Positions 9,331-19,280 are shown, counted from the first letter of the stretch. The stretch is DNA of 21,127 nucleotides from Nemertoderma westbladi (GCA_032718475.1 JAUCBJ010008719.1:1-21127); one strand, 5' to 3'. A program made the numbers and translations. Notes: a model not told the origin generated them from the letters alone.

Positions 9331-9562
9331 CTATTCATTATAGTCTTAAACGACCGTGTTTAGTCTATTGTGCAACATAAAAAACGACGTGAACAGTATC
9401 CCTATCGGTAGGCAGGTATGGGAATGTTGTGAAACAGATGAAACGGATTCAACTAGCGGTATATTTCTATACTCTATACAATATACATGGACCTCTATCT
9501 ATAATCTTTATCTCTGGTCATTTACTATCCTAACAGTTCTCAAGCCAGGTTCCAGGTAACCA

Positions 9563-9579
9563 CCCCCCCCCCCCCCCCC
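9563..9579. repeat. C homopolymer run (17)
   Basis: Seventeen consecutive C inside the P-type element's 3' noncoding part, followed by ATTATTACTTTAT repeated loosely to about 9675. The short open frame at 9356-9559 just before it shows no recognisable protein. Confidence 0.85.
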
Positions 9580-9805
9580 ATCACCCCCAACCGCCTTTCT
9601 GATATTATTACTTTATAGGGCTACTATTATTACTTTATATTACAAGTAGGTACTTTATGTTATTACTTTATTATTTATTACGATTGACGACCCAATATTC
9701 CCCACCCCAGAGTGAAAACACATCAATGGCCCCGATATGGGCTCTTCATTAATAAATTGATTAAGTAACAATCCCGAATATTAAACATAAACCGGAAAAT
9801 TAAAC

Positions 9806-10206
9806 GAGTGACTCCCCTGTAGACTCCTCTATATATCTCAGTTTAAAGAGACTCTCCGGTCTCAGACTCAACGTGGCTCCTGTAGAGAAATATCTCAGTT
9901 TTTATGAGTCTCTCTGGGCGCGGACTCAACGTGTGACCCCCCTGTAGAGAAATATCTCAGTTTTTATAGTCTCTCCGGGCGCGGACTCAACGTGTGACCC
10001 CCCTGTAGAGAAATATCTCAGTTTTTTTGAGTCTCTCCGGGCGCGGACTCAACGTGTGACCCCCCTGTAGAGAAATATCTCAGTTTTTATGAGTCTCTCC
10101 GGGCGCGGACTCAACTTGTGACCCCCCTGTAGAGAAATATCTCAGTTTTTATGAGTCTCTCCAGGCGCGGACTCAACGTGTGACCCCCTGTAGAGAAATA
10201 TCTCAG
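9806..10206. repeat. 61-63 bp minisatellite inside the P-type element, about 6.5 copies
   Basis: The word TGTAGAGAAATATCTCAG recurs at 9881, 9943, 10004, 10066, 10128 and 10189, with a diverged first copy near 9818. Units also share GGACTCAACGTGTGACCCCC and a small GAGTC...GACTC inverted pair. The copies away from the transposase are the most diverged. It lies between the transposase stop codon and the left terminal repeat, so it belongs to the element's 3' noncoding region. Confidence 0.9.
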
Positions 10207-10261
10207 TCAACAGTATGACGTGATACGATACGATATCATATTTCGGCCTGGTATACTATAA

Positions 10262-10275
10262 TATTTATTTATTTT
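10262..10275 (-). promoter_or_regulatory. Polyadenylation signal overlapping the transposase stop codon
   Basis: On the minus strand the coding sequence ends in AAAAAATAAATAAATATT. The TAA stop (10267-10265) lies within overlapping AATAAA hexamers. Cleavage would fall just downstream, before the minisatellite. Position and sequence are seen; use as a signal is inferred. Confidence 0.5.
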
Positions 10276-13036
10276 TTCCCCTTCCCGTTATTCGGAGGAA
10301 TTTAGTTTGTGCGGCCATATCGCCAGAATGTGAGTCGCGCCGTTTCTGCCTTTCCATAGATCGCTTTTGTACGCCATTAAGAAGGGTGTTTGCTAGGGTA
10401 CGGCAAGCAGCTATTGGTGGTAGTGGGGAGATACCGTAATATACCGCAATCATGTGTACTACTTGAGTTAGTTGTTTGTAGCACCGTATAGTTCCATCAG
10501 GTACAGCATCCACCCACGCAGCAGACGCCATGGTCCACCATACCAGGTGATGAGGAGCAAGTTGTAATCCACCACGAGTTAGGGCTTCGGTAAATATATT
10601 ATCCTCCTCTAAAATATCACCTGTGATGTCTAACTCTGGGATTACCTTTACCAGGAATCCTGCAACATATCCAGCTGCCTGAAACTCATCATAACTGACT
10701 TCAATATCCACTAGCTGTTCAATTTTACTCAGAATTTCCGTTGTTATTGGAGTAATACAATATGGACATTCTTTCGGATGTTCAGGTGCTTTCAAAGTGG
10801 ATGGGATCTCGTCTAATAGAACAAACGTAAGTAAAGCGCGTGAGCGAGCAGCTGACTCAACATCCTTCACTGTAATGTGAAGGTTGGAGCCACTCATACC
10901 CCGAAAACACCCAAATTCCCCTTCTAAGCGATCCTGTTGGATTGTACCGAGGAGAACATAGTCAAACCCTTTGTCTAGCAGATATAAGGAGAGCGAATGC
11001 AAACCCCTTGTTGTTTGATATAAGGCAGAATGTGTGTCCGTTGTTAGGGTCAGGCGACGATACTTTCCACAACTATGTTGCCACAACTGGAATTCATTAG
11101 CCAAGGAATTGAGTGTCGCCATTGCCTCACAGGTTGATGACGTCATAGCCTCTCTGTGTTTGTCTGTAAACCGAACAGATTCAAATTGAGACTTCACGTT
11201 AACTAGATTCCACCACATCAGAATCTGTTCTATTACTTCCGCTGTCCCGTTGCACCCACGCAATGACAATGCAGTCACAACTCTGTGATTAAACACGCAC
11301 ATAACGTGCTTCACATTCTGTTTCTGCAGGTTTGATGGGTTAATAGAAGCCCCAGTTAGCGCGGTGAGACGTAACACCTTGTCCGTATCGTCCTGGTACA
11401 ACCGAACGATGTCTTTCCATTCACCCACTGCATTTCCTGGTCCCAGTTGAAGCTGTTGGTTCTTCTCAGTGATCTGTATAATATAATATAATACATAATA
11501 TAATAAAATTTTTATATCTTTTATTGTTATTTATATTATATTAATAAATATATAATATATTAAATATTATTTAATAATTAATTTAATAATATTAATATTA
11601 TATTTTAAATAAGACTCACTCACCCAATTATTGCGAATGCATTTAAGGATGTGAACTGTGTCATTCAGAAGGTACAGTGGTTGGGATGAATCGAGTGGGT
11701 GTGGTACTTTCCATGGCTGTAGAATATCATATCCAGGAAACAACGCATAACAAGCCCTATTAACTCGTAGGTTGTCCATAATAATGATCAATACAAATCC
11801 GCCGTATTTATGGATGCACTTGATCGACTCGGCCAGGCAATCAAACTCAAATCTTCCGGTTAACGAATGAACAGGTGTCATTTGTACCATAGCAGAGACG
11901 CCACCAGGTAGAACTCTCATCATGGTGCATAGAACAGAGGAGGCCAGATTATTAGGATGGTCCTTCTCGTAACCAAATACACTATGTCCCTGGTATATTA
12001 ATCGAGGGAGGACTTTAATCTCATCAAGGAGAAGGACCACGGTTGGTATAATATCGGGGTTCTTTTGTTTCGCTTTTCGTATCACCGTCTCTACCAGGAG
12101 CTCGCTTGTAACTCCCTGTTTAAGTGAGCGCATTTTACGCTCCGAGGGGAGGATTGCTATCGTCCGTAAAACATCATACGAAAGCTTAGGATGCGCTTGA
12201 GCAGCTAAAATATAATCTTCTTGAGTATATTGCTTAGAGCAATGCAGTTCCAGTTGGTGCGATATAAACTCAAGCTGAGACTTATATTTGGATGACCCAA
12301 GATCAATCGCGGCATTAACGTACTCCTTTGCTTTCGTAAGTAGCGATGTCGTAGTACCAACATTACGTTTCACGACTGCAATAACTTCTTCCAACTGAGA
12401 CCAACGTATTAGTTGGCTATTGCGAGCGAGGCAATGCGATAACCCCAAGCGGCAACCCAGCTGATCAACCGCCGATACAAACACGTCCGAGCAAAGTTGC
12501 TTCTTTGACAAAAGTGAAACCTGTCCAATATATTCGTCGTTATAGAATACGAAGAGCAATACTTGGAACTCCGATCGTTTCACAAAAATGTCAGTATCGC
12601 GACCGTATCCTGCGATTCCCTTTAACCACGTAGAAACAACAGGTTCAGTCAGCTGCAAAAAGCCCCCAATTAGATCTCGCTCATTGAGCAACTGCAGTTG
12701 GCGTTCCTCAATGTGAGGGAGTTCTCGAGGAGTGGGGGGTCGCGGTGGAACACACGATAAAGGAACTCCAGGGAAGTAGAACGGAGGAATTGTTGGTCGT
12801 AAGGAACCGCCAGGGACTTTCTTGTGTGGAATTCCCTTGGGAAACTCTGGCCAATGTTGAATACAAATGACGGCAGTGCTTCTGTACTTAAACGGAGAGC
12901 CGTCATCTGCACTGCGTCGTGGTAGCGCGGCGATCCACTGATCTCGCTCGGCACCGACAGGAGGAAGTTTTACTATGCGAACGGGATTTCCTGCGTAATT
13001 GCCGTCGCAGCCAAATACACAACAATGATTAGGCAT
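10265..13036 (-). CDS. P-element/THAP9-type transposase, two exons, about 873 aa
   Basis: Exon 1 is 13036-11624 (471 codons) and exon 2 is 11473-10265 (402 codons plus stop), joined in phase 0. Residues 1-90 are a THAP zinc finger: C6/C10 with C58-x2-H61, W34 and a RPTIPPF box at 80-86, for DNA binding. A linker (about 110-320) precedes the RNase-H-like catalytic core: LLLDEIK supplies D338, IIMDNLRVNR supplies D421, and NDTVHILKCIRNNW (458-471) begins the region of the GTP-binding insertion. Exon 2 carries NLQKQNVK (about 519-526), QDRLEGEFGCFR with the presumed catalytic E655, and the family's AGYVAGFL motif near 738. All three acidic residues are therefore present. Human THAP9 is 903 and Drosophila P 751 residues, so the length is full. 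The start is the first in-frame ATG, with A at -3. The product should excise and integrate this element through its terminal repeats, making 8-bp duplications as seen. Splicing is predicted, not shown. Confidence 0.9.
11474..11623 (-). other. Predicted 150-bp intron of the transposase gene
   Basis: The donor GTGAGT follows the TGG codon of the conserved RNNW at 11626-11624. The acceptor ATTATACAG ends at 11474, directly before ATC ACT GAG AAG. The interior is almost pure A/T. Both flanking frames are open and the junction is phase 0. If retained, translation would add 18 residues and stop at 11567, giving a 489-residue protein with the THAP domain and D338/D421 but without the catalytic glutamate. 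Confidence 0.85.
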
Positions 13037-13110
13037 AATAGGCCTAATAATAATAATTAACTTGTTCTGTTTGCTGTTAGTAGTTTAGCCTAATGTTGTA
13101 ATACGGCACC

Positions 13111-13119
13111 TTAAATACA
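13111..13119 (-). promoter_or_regulatory. Possible TATA-like element of the transposase gene
   Basis: TGTATTTAA on the minus strand lies 75-83 bp before the transposase ATG, within the 477-bp leader inside the element. It is the best TATA-like word in that leader. It is suggestive only, since AT-rich words are common here. Confidence 0.3.
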
Positions 13120-13313
13120 ATTACTAAGACTAACAAACAGACAAATGGTACCACCAAGGTACCGGACCGGTCGCGGTACCGTACCAGCGTGGTACGGGTA
13201 TGCATGCGCTACCAGGGTAGGCCTACCATCAACAATCAGCCGTCCAGTCCACAGTCAGCCAGTTGAATGTACTATCTGATTATACTAACTGTACTATTCC
13301 CATATACCAGCGG

Positions 13314-13396
13314 TATACTGGTATAGGCTGATAGGAGGACTATAACTAAACCAGTAAACTGTCTATGTCTGTCTGTAGGTTAAGTATACTGGTATA
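13314..13396. repeat. Paired TATACTGGTATA words in the P-element leader
   Basis: TATACTGGTATA occurs at 13314-13325 and 13385-13396, 71 bp apart, about 120-200 bp from the right end. A related GGTATACTATA lies at about 10250-10260 on the other side of the gene. In Drosophila P, transposase binds subterminal 10-bp sites, so these are candidates for that role; the function is inference. The nearby 13140-13215 segment is rich in GGTACC/CCGGTA words. Confidence 0.35.
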
Positions 13397-13450
13397 AATC
13401 ATTCTAAGGTCAGCTGACGATAGCAGTACAGCTTACAGTAGTATGAAATG

Positions 13451-13513
13451 AATGGACTTCGCTAGCGAAGTCGGATCAGACAGTATGCCAGTCCTGTAGT
13501 ATAGTAGTCCTTG
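13451..13513. repeat. Right terminal inverted repeat, bipartite
   Basis: Inverted partner of the left end: the outer block is 13486-13513 and the inner block 13451-13476, with the 18-bp palindrome GACTTCGCTAGCGAAGTC at 13455-13472. The palindrome starts 41 bp from the element end on both sides. Confidence 0.92.
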
Positions 13514-13521
13514 AACCAGGC
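13514..13521 (+). repeat. Right 8-bp target-site duplication of the P-type element
   Basis: AACCAGGC, identical to 9097-9104. Removing the element and one copy would leave the host reading TCATCA-AACCAGGC-TGATAA. Confidence 0.92.
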
Positions 13522-14491
13522 TGATAAATCAGCTGTATTAATAATTGCAGCCGGATTGGATAAATTATTAATTAATTTGGGGAACTTTACTAATTAGTAA
13601 AATCGTTAATTAGTTAGATTCAAAAGATTTTAGAGTAATTATCATTTGTAAAATAGTAAACCGCTTTGGTACACCTTGTGAATAAGGATTTGGGGAGCGG
13701 GGGGGCAAAGCCCCCCCGCCAATTAGGTAATTAAGTAATTAGTTAATTACTAATTAACGGTAGGAGATACGGCATCGGCGCTAGAGACTTTTTTGTGTAG
13801 AATAAAATTCCGAACAACTTTGTGATGTTACGTTTTTTCATAGCTCTTAGTGTTTTCGAGTTACGACGCTAATTAGTTTTCGGCTAATTAGTACTAATTA
13901 ACAGTAATAGGAGGGCCATAGCGATGACTGAACTTTTTTTAGATCTTACCGAGATGAACAAAAAAAAACACCGTTGCTAGGGGAAAAACCAAATACTTTT
14001 TGAGAAAAATCAATTAGAAATCTTTAATCGCTAATTACTAATTAATTAATTAACAGATTTTTTCCACAAAAACTCCCAGCTATCGCGCTAGGGCCATGGA
14101 TAGCTGCATTTAGACCGGACAACTGGCAGGCCCCACCGAAACTACTGAACTGTTGTATGTAATACAGTGACATTGTTATGCCTAGACTCAGGCAAGTACA
14201 AGCTTGCCCAACAACTAACAGTACTGCAGTAAGCCTATATCTGCATATATACAATACTTTGCAGGAACATGGCAAGTACCTGCAAAATATAAGAGAGCAA
14301 AGTAACACTTGCAATATTTATTAAAACTAAAGAAATAACTTACATGCTCTATAAGTTTACCAAATTTTTGTTACTAAACACATTTTGACAAGTGTAATAA
14401 ACTGATAGCAAGGAACTTGGAAATCTTAGGAAATGTACTATGAATTTTCAACAGGGCTAGTCCAGTCAATTTAGCCAAAAAAGGGGGTCAA
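13522..14491. other. AT-rich noncoding stretch with GC hairpin
   Basis: Dominated by TTAATTA-type words. At 13697-13719 GCGGGGGGGC and GCCCCCCCGC form a perfect 10-bp stem around AAA. In a eukaryote this is not a transcription terminator and more likely marks a repeat. A 90-codon minus-strand frame at 14042-14314 has no recognisable features and is not called. Confidence 0.5.
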
Positions 14492-14541
14492 CCATGGAAT
14501 ACTAAATATACGTATATATATGTATATTTAGTATTTCATGG
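14492..14541. repeat. 50-bp near-perfect palindrome (cruciform-like)
   Basis: The arms CCATG-x-AATACTAAATATAC and their complement meet at a TATATATA centre (about 14516/14517), with only one or two mismatches over 25 bp per arm. A second small palindrome, CATGGGTCAACCCATG (14537-14552), overlaps its right edge. Confidence 0.75.
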
Positions 14542-14552
14542 GTCAACCCATG

Positions 14553-15118
14553 AGAAATTCGCAATCAACCAAAACCAAATTTGGTATGGGTCTGGGCTTG
14601 CATTAGGCCCGTAATCCGTAATAATGTTTTTACTGTTAGTTATAATTTTAGTGTTGTACAGTATGTCAATCAAATAGCTGGTAAGGATCCCTGAATGTTT
14701 CTATCAAAGAGGTGGAGATCAATTAACATTATCATAGTTGTTGTACAGAGCACGCCACCACCTGTCAGCTGTCACTCATCATGCACTATTATTCTGGTTC
14801 ATAATTACTGTATTTAAAAGCTAACTAAACATAATAATAATCAAATGGCAATAATTGGAATAAAAGTAAAAATCCTTACAAACACATTTTGCAATTATAA
14901 TATATACAATGATTTAGAAATTTGCTTTTTACAGATCTGACAAAATAGTAAAATTATTTTACGTATAAAAAACATCTGGAATGAAATTGGTTTTCATTGA
15001 TCCACAACAATCAATGAAATAACACTTTTAAAAAAAGTATATAAATAACACATGTACAAACATGGTAGGTACTACTACATATTAAATGGATGGGGGTAAA
15101 CGCTAAGCCTTCATCTTC
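14553..15118. other. Noncoding stretch before the hexanucleotide array
   Basis: AT-rich sequence without a supported gene or RNA structure. Confidence 0.45.
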
Positions 15119-15121
15119 ACA

Positions 15122-16301
<1,180 letters not shown>

Positions 16302-16861
16302 AAATTTTTGCAACTTGTTTTTTTCTGCCAGATCCACCACAATGCCTCAAAAAATGACGGTTGCATTACCAAGAATACTTTAAACTTGTTTCGTCGTGAT
16401 TTGCTGTACATCAAAAACCCGTATACCTTCACAATTATCCAACCAAAGACATCATTTTTCATTTTGAAATTTTTTTACTTGGACTTTTCGTCCAGGGGAC
16501 CAAAGTAGCACCAATAATGATGATTTCAGTGCTTCAAAATATTTTTATCAAGTTATACAATATCATGATCAACGAATGGAATTTTCCAATAGTTGATTTA
16601 CAAACAATAGGCCTATTTCGAAAAGTTGACAATGTTAAAAATAAAATAAAGTATTGTTAAGTAAAATAAAGTAATACTGTAGAAGCATATTTAGTTACAT
16701 AAACTGCCCCTTGATAAGGACTTTACTGTAGTAGAATCCGTCATCTCAATCCAGTTCCCATATTCCCCAGAATTCCATTACACAGATCTCAGCATCATAT
16801 TTAATTGTTATTTACAATATAATCATTCAATTTAAACCTTTATACAGTACAAGTTTTAAAA
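16302..16861. other. Upstream region of the astacin gene
   Basis: AT-rich, with no protein-like frame that survives removal of the satellite-driven ones. Near 16848 CCTTTATACAGTACAAG offers a weak TATA-like TTTATA word or, alternatively, a splice-acceptor-like CAG about 10 bp before the ATG. Which applies cannot be decided from sequence. Confidence 0.4.
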
Positions 16862-18508
16862 ATGAAATTTATCACACAGTGTCTAATAGTAGTAATATGC
16901 GTTATGGTTGGTGTTGGTGGATTCGGATTTACCAAAATGGGAAAACGTTGGCCAAAGTATGTGTTGGATGCCGGAAAGGAACCAGTTGTGGTTATTCAAT
17001 ACTCCATTAGTGAAAACGGGAGTGATTTTTTTTTTAAAAAGATACAAAATGTTGTAAACAACGCCGCAAATGAATTAAAGGAAAAAACGTGCATAGAATT
17101 GATTCCGAAAAATGATTCGAGATTATTACATATTAATGTTACAGGAGGTGTGAAATTCTCCGATCGTGGTGGATGCTGGGCATTTATGGGATATAGTAGA
17201 AAAGACAGGGCACTATCTCTGTCACGCGGCTGTTTGTTCAAGGCTACTGCACTCCATGAACTTTCTCACTTACTGGGAATAAGTCATGAATTCTTTAGAA
17301 TTGATAGGCCTCGTTATGTAAACAATTCTACAGAAAAGTCTAAAAAAATTTCTGATGGCAAAAATTATTTCAACCTGCCGTACGATTTCTATTCCGTCAT
17401 GGATAAATCATTTAAACCTAAATATCCCATATCTTCGGAAGATATTAAAAAGATATTTGATAATGGAGCCGTAAAAGTAAAGAAACCTGGATTATCTTTT
17501 TATCATGCAAAAATGATAAACCTCATGTACAGCTGCGCTGCTCATTGCGATTTCGATGGAATTGTCTGCGATCGCCCAGGATATCTGGATAAGAATTGCG
17601 AGTGTGTTTGTCCAGAAGGAGCCGATTGTGGAAGGATCTGTCCACGTTCCGAGCAATCTGGATGTCTGGAACCGGGGTTTATTGACACCCAATGCCAATG
17701 CTACTCCCCCCCAGGATATCCTCCATGTAAACGAGATTGCAATGTACAAAATGTTCACTGTCTTTTCCCAGGATACATCGGAGAAGACTGTAAATGTGTT
17801 TGCCCAGAAGATAACCCAGACTGTGGGACTTACTGTGATTATGCCAACATCCACTGTGAAGGACCATCTTATATTGATAAGCAATGTAATTGTGTCTGTC
17901 CAGGAAATAATTCCGATTGTCAGACAGATGTAAGACAAGGAGGCAACCATTGCTTAGCAGGGGAATTTCAATGTGCAAATGGTCATTGTATACCAAAGGG
18001 AGATAAATGTAACGGAGTTAATAATTGTGGTGACAATTCTGATGAAGGTGATGTTTGTCCATGTGTATCTCCCTATGGGTTTCAATGTGCTGATGGTATC
18101 CAATGTGTGTCGCTTGAGAAACATTGCAATGGTGTCAGAGACTGCAGTGAAGGTAGTGATGAGAAGTGGTGCCCTTGCAAAAAAATAAATCACTGGCGTT
18201 GTGGATCTGGAGAATGCATTCCGTATAAGAAGTTGTGCGATGGAGTAAATGAATGCGAAGATGTGAGCGATGAATCATCTTGTTGCAATGACAATGGAGA
18301 ATTTCGTTGTCCCAATGGGTTGTGCTTCAAAAATAAAAAGATGTGCACAGGGCCAGATCATTGTGGGGACTTGTCACTGGATAACGCGTGTTGCGACGTT
18401 AAAGATCGTACATCAGTGTTCCAATGCCCAGATACCTTGGTTTGCATAAAAGCGGATAAAGTTGGAGATGGAATAAACGACTGTTCAGATGGGAGTGATG
18501 AAATTTAA
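16862..18508 (+). CDS. Secreted astacin-family metalloprotease with EGF-like and LDLa repeats, 548 aa
   Basis: Residues 1-20 are a hydrophobic signal peptide. After about nine residues, KRWPKYVLDAG resembles the mature astacin N-terminus, so the pro-region is very short. The catalytic domain spans about 30-225, with C77, C105, C124 and the complete zinc signature HELSHLLGISHEFFRIDR (132-149: H132, E133, H136, H142). The Met-turn is SVM180, but the usual following His-Tyr is Asp-Lys, so the tyrosine zinc ligand is absent. Four Cys-rich EGF-like units follow (225-354, pattern C...C...PGYID..C-x-C-x-CP...C); the second has Ser282 in place of one Cys. Five LDLa repeats follow (364-399, 401-437, 439-474, 475-510, 511-548). 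The fourth lacks the SDE calcium box; the fifth lacks two cysteines and ends at SDEI. It should be an extracellular zinc endopeptidase; substrates are unknown. The gene is intronless with an AAAAATGA start context. The truncated C-terminus may reflect a frameshift, or the end of a retrocopy. Confidence 0.88.
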   Translation: MKFITQCLIVVICVMVGVGGFGFTKMGKRWPKYVLDAGKEPVVVIQYSISENGSDFFFKKIQNVVNNAANELKEKTCIELIPKNDSRLLHINVTGGVKFSDRGGCWAFMGYSRKDRALSLSRGCLFKATALHELSHLLGISHEFFRIDRPRYVNNSTEKSKKISDGKNYFNLPYDFYSVMDKSFKPKYPISSEDIKKIFDNGAVKVKKPGLSFYHAKMINLMYSCAAHCDFDGIVCDRPGYLDKNCECVCPEGADCGRICPRSEQSGCLEPGFIDTQCQCYSPPGYPPCKRDCNVQNVHCLFPGYIGEDCKCVCPEDNPDCGTYCDYANIHCEGPSYIDKQCNCVCPGNNSDCQTDVRQGGNHCLAGEFQCANGHCIPKGDKCNGVNNCGDNSDEGDVCPCVSPYGFQCADGIQCVSLEKHCNGVRDCSEGSDEKWCPCKKINHWRCGSGECIPYKKLCDGVNECEDVSDESSCCNDNGEFRCPNGLCFKNKKMCTGPDHCGDLSLDNACCDVKDRTSVFQCPDTLVCIKADKVGDGINDCSDGSDEI

Positions 18509-18899
18509 AAAAATGTTCAAACAAATTTATTGTACTCATTTGGACTGAAATTTATTTTGGTATAAGGTTTTTCTCGGTATAAAAATCATATACTGCAGTT
18601 ATTAGGTCTGATATTTATGTTGATGTAAGTGTACAATAATAATTTATGTTCATATTTACCTTTTTCATATATTAATTAAAATACGGGACGTTGGGTGTCA
18701 ATTAATCATGTTTACACTAACATCTCTATAACTATAATTAAATGATTTCCTTACGGTGTCCCTCGGGCAGATATATAAATATATTTATACATTATTTAGA
18801 AACAATAACAAATATACCAAACAATGTATAGGTAGGCTATTGTCCAACATAACATATAGGATTGCCCTAAATCTTTGCAGCTTATTTCCTAGGAGTGAC
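18509..18899. other. 3' flank of the astacin gene
   Basis: AT-rich. Directly after the stop a run of A (18507-18514) is followed by a Cys codon in another frame, of interest because the last LDLa repeat lacks its final Cys. ATTAAA words (near 18674 and 18738) could serve as polyadenylation signals; no AATAAA is close by. Confidence 0.4.
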
Positions 18900-19055
18900 A
18901 TGGTGACATTCCTGGGTTTCCAATGTGAAGCCCTGGTTCGATCCCAAAATGGGGCAGCACTGTTTGGGCACAGTGAAAGCACTGTACCCAAACAGTGCTG
19001 CCCCATCTTGGGATCTAACCAGGGCTTCACATTGGAAGCCCAGGAATGTCACCAT
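18900..19055. repeat. Near-perfect 76-bp hairpin with 4-nt loop
   Basis: 18900-18975 and 18980-19055 are reverse complements at 72 of 76 positions without indels, separated by AAAG. The left arm contains CTGGTTCGATCCC, which matches the tRNA T-loop/B-box word GGTTCGATCC. The right arm has the complement of GGTTAGATCC instead. A transcript would fold into a long miRNA/hpRNA-like stem. It could be a palindromic duplication of a tRNA-derived SINE fragment; no A box is evident. An open frame reading through both arms (18756-19112) is not a gene. Confidence 0.85.
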
Positions 19056-19133
19056 ACTAGACCAAGCTGCAGCCTAGCCAAACCATGGCTTTCATCCTTC
19101 ACTGATCGATAACTGGGAACCAAAGCAAACTTC

Positions 19134-19280
19134 GGAAACAGAGTGGAAGGGTTTACTGTGGAAGATCACCCATGGTGGTGAACAGGCATTCCTTTAGGAA
19201 ACAGAGTGGAAGGGTTCACTGTGGAAGATCACCCATGGTGGTGAACAGGCATTCCTTTAGGAAACAGAGTGGAAGGGTTT
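19134..19280. repeat. 63-bp tandem repeat, about 2.3 copies
   Basis: GGAAACAGAGTGGAAGGGTT starts at 19134, 19197 and 19260; the first two full units differ by about one base (GTTTACTG against GTTCACTG). The third is cut off and runs into AAAGGAAAGT repeated twice. Confidence 0.9.

Larger units (their letters stand above)
9105..13513 (-). mobile_element. Complete P-element-type DNA transposon, 4,409 bp
   Basis: Both ends are defined by terminal inverted repeats beginning CAAGGACTACTATACTACAG and by an exact 8-bp target duplication outside them. The inside carries one gene, a minus-strand P/THAP9-type transposase in two exons (13036-10265), so its 5' end is the right end of the window coordinates. 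The remaining cargo is noncoding: 477 bp of 5' leader on the right and 1.16 kb on the left, the latter holding a 17-nt C run and a 62-bp minisatellite. Drosophila P is about 2.9 kb; the extra length here is explained mostly by the 3' side and a longer transposase. The intact frame, intact ends and exact duplication suggest a recent insertion. Confidence 0.92.

Noticed and set aside
9356-9559. Plus-strand 67-residue frame inside the P-type element
   Set aside because: Antisense to the element's only gene, no protein features, ends at a C homopolymer.
12670-12954. Second minus-strand frame within the transposase exon 1
   Set aside because: Out-of-frame shadow of the THAP/linker coding region.
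13697-13719. GC-rich stem resembling a bacterial terminator
   Set aside because: The window is eukaryotic and no gene ends there; kept only as a hairpin in the flanking description.
14042-14314. Minus-strand 90-residue hydrophobic, Cys-rich frame
   Set aside because: No homologue recognised and no promoter or splice context; the length is within chance for this region.
17492-18193. Several frames on both strands overlapping the astacin gene
   Set aside because: Shadows of the real frame at 16862-18508, which alone carries the zinc motif and the cysteine patterns.
18930-18945. Possible tRNA gene from the GGTTCGATCC word
   Set aside because: No A box, anticodon arm or acceptor stem can be built around it.
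18756-19112. Frames on both strands across 18756-19112
   Set aside because: They read through both arms of the 76-bp hairpin and have no protein-like character.
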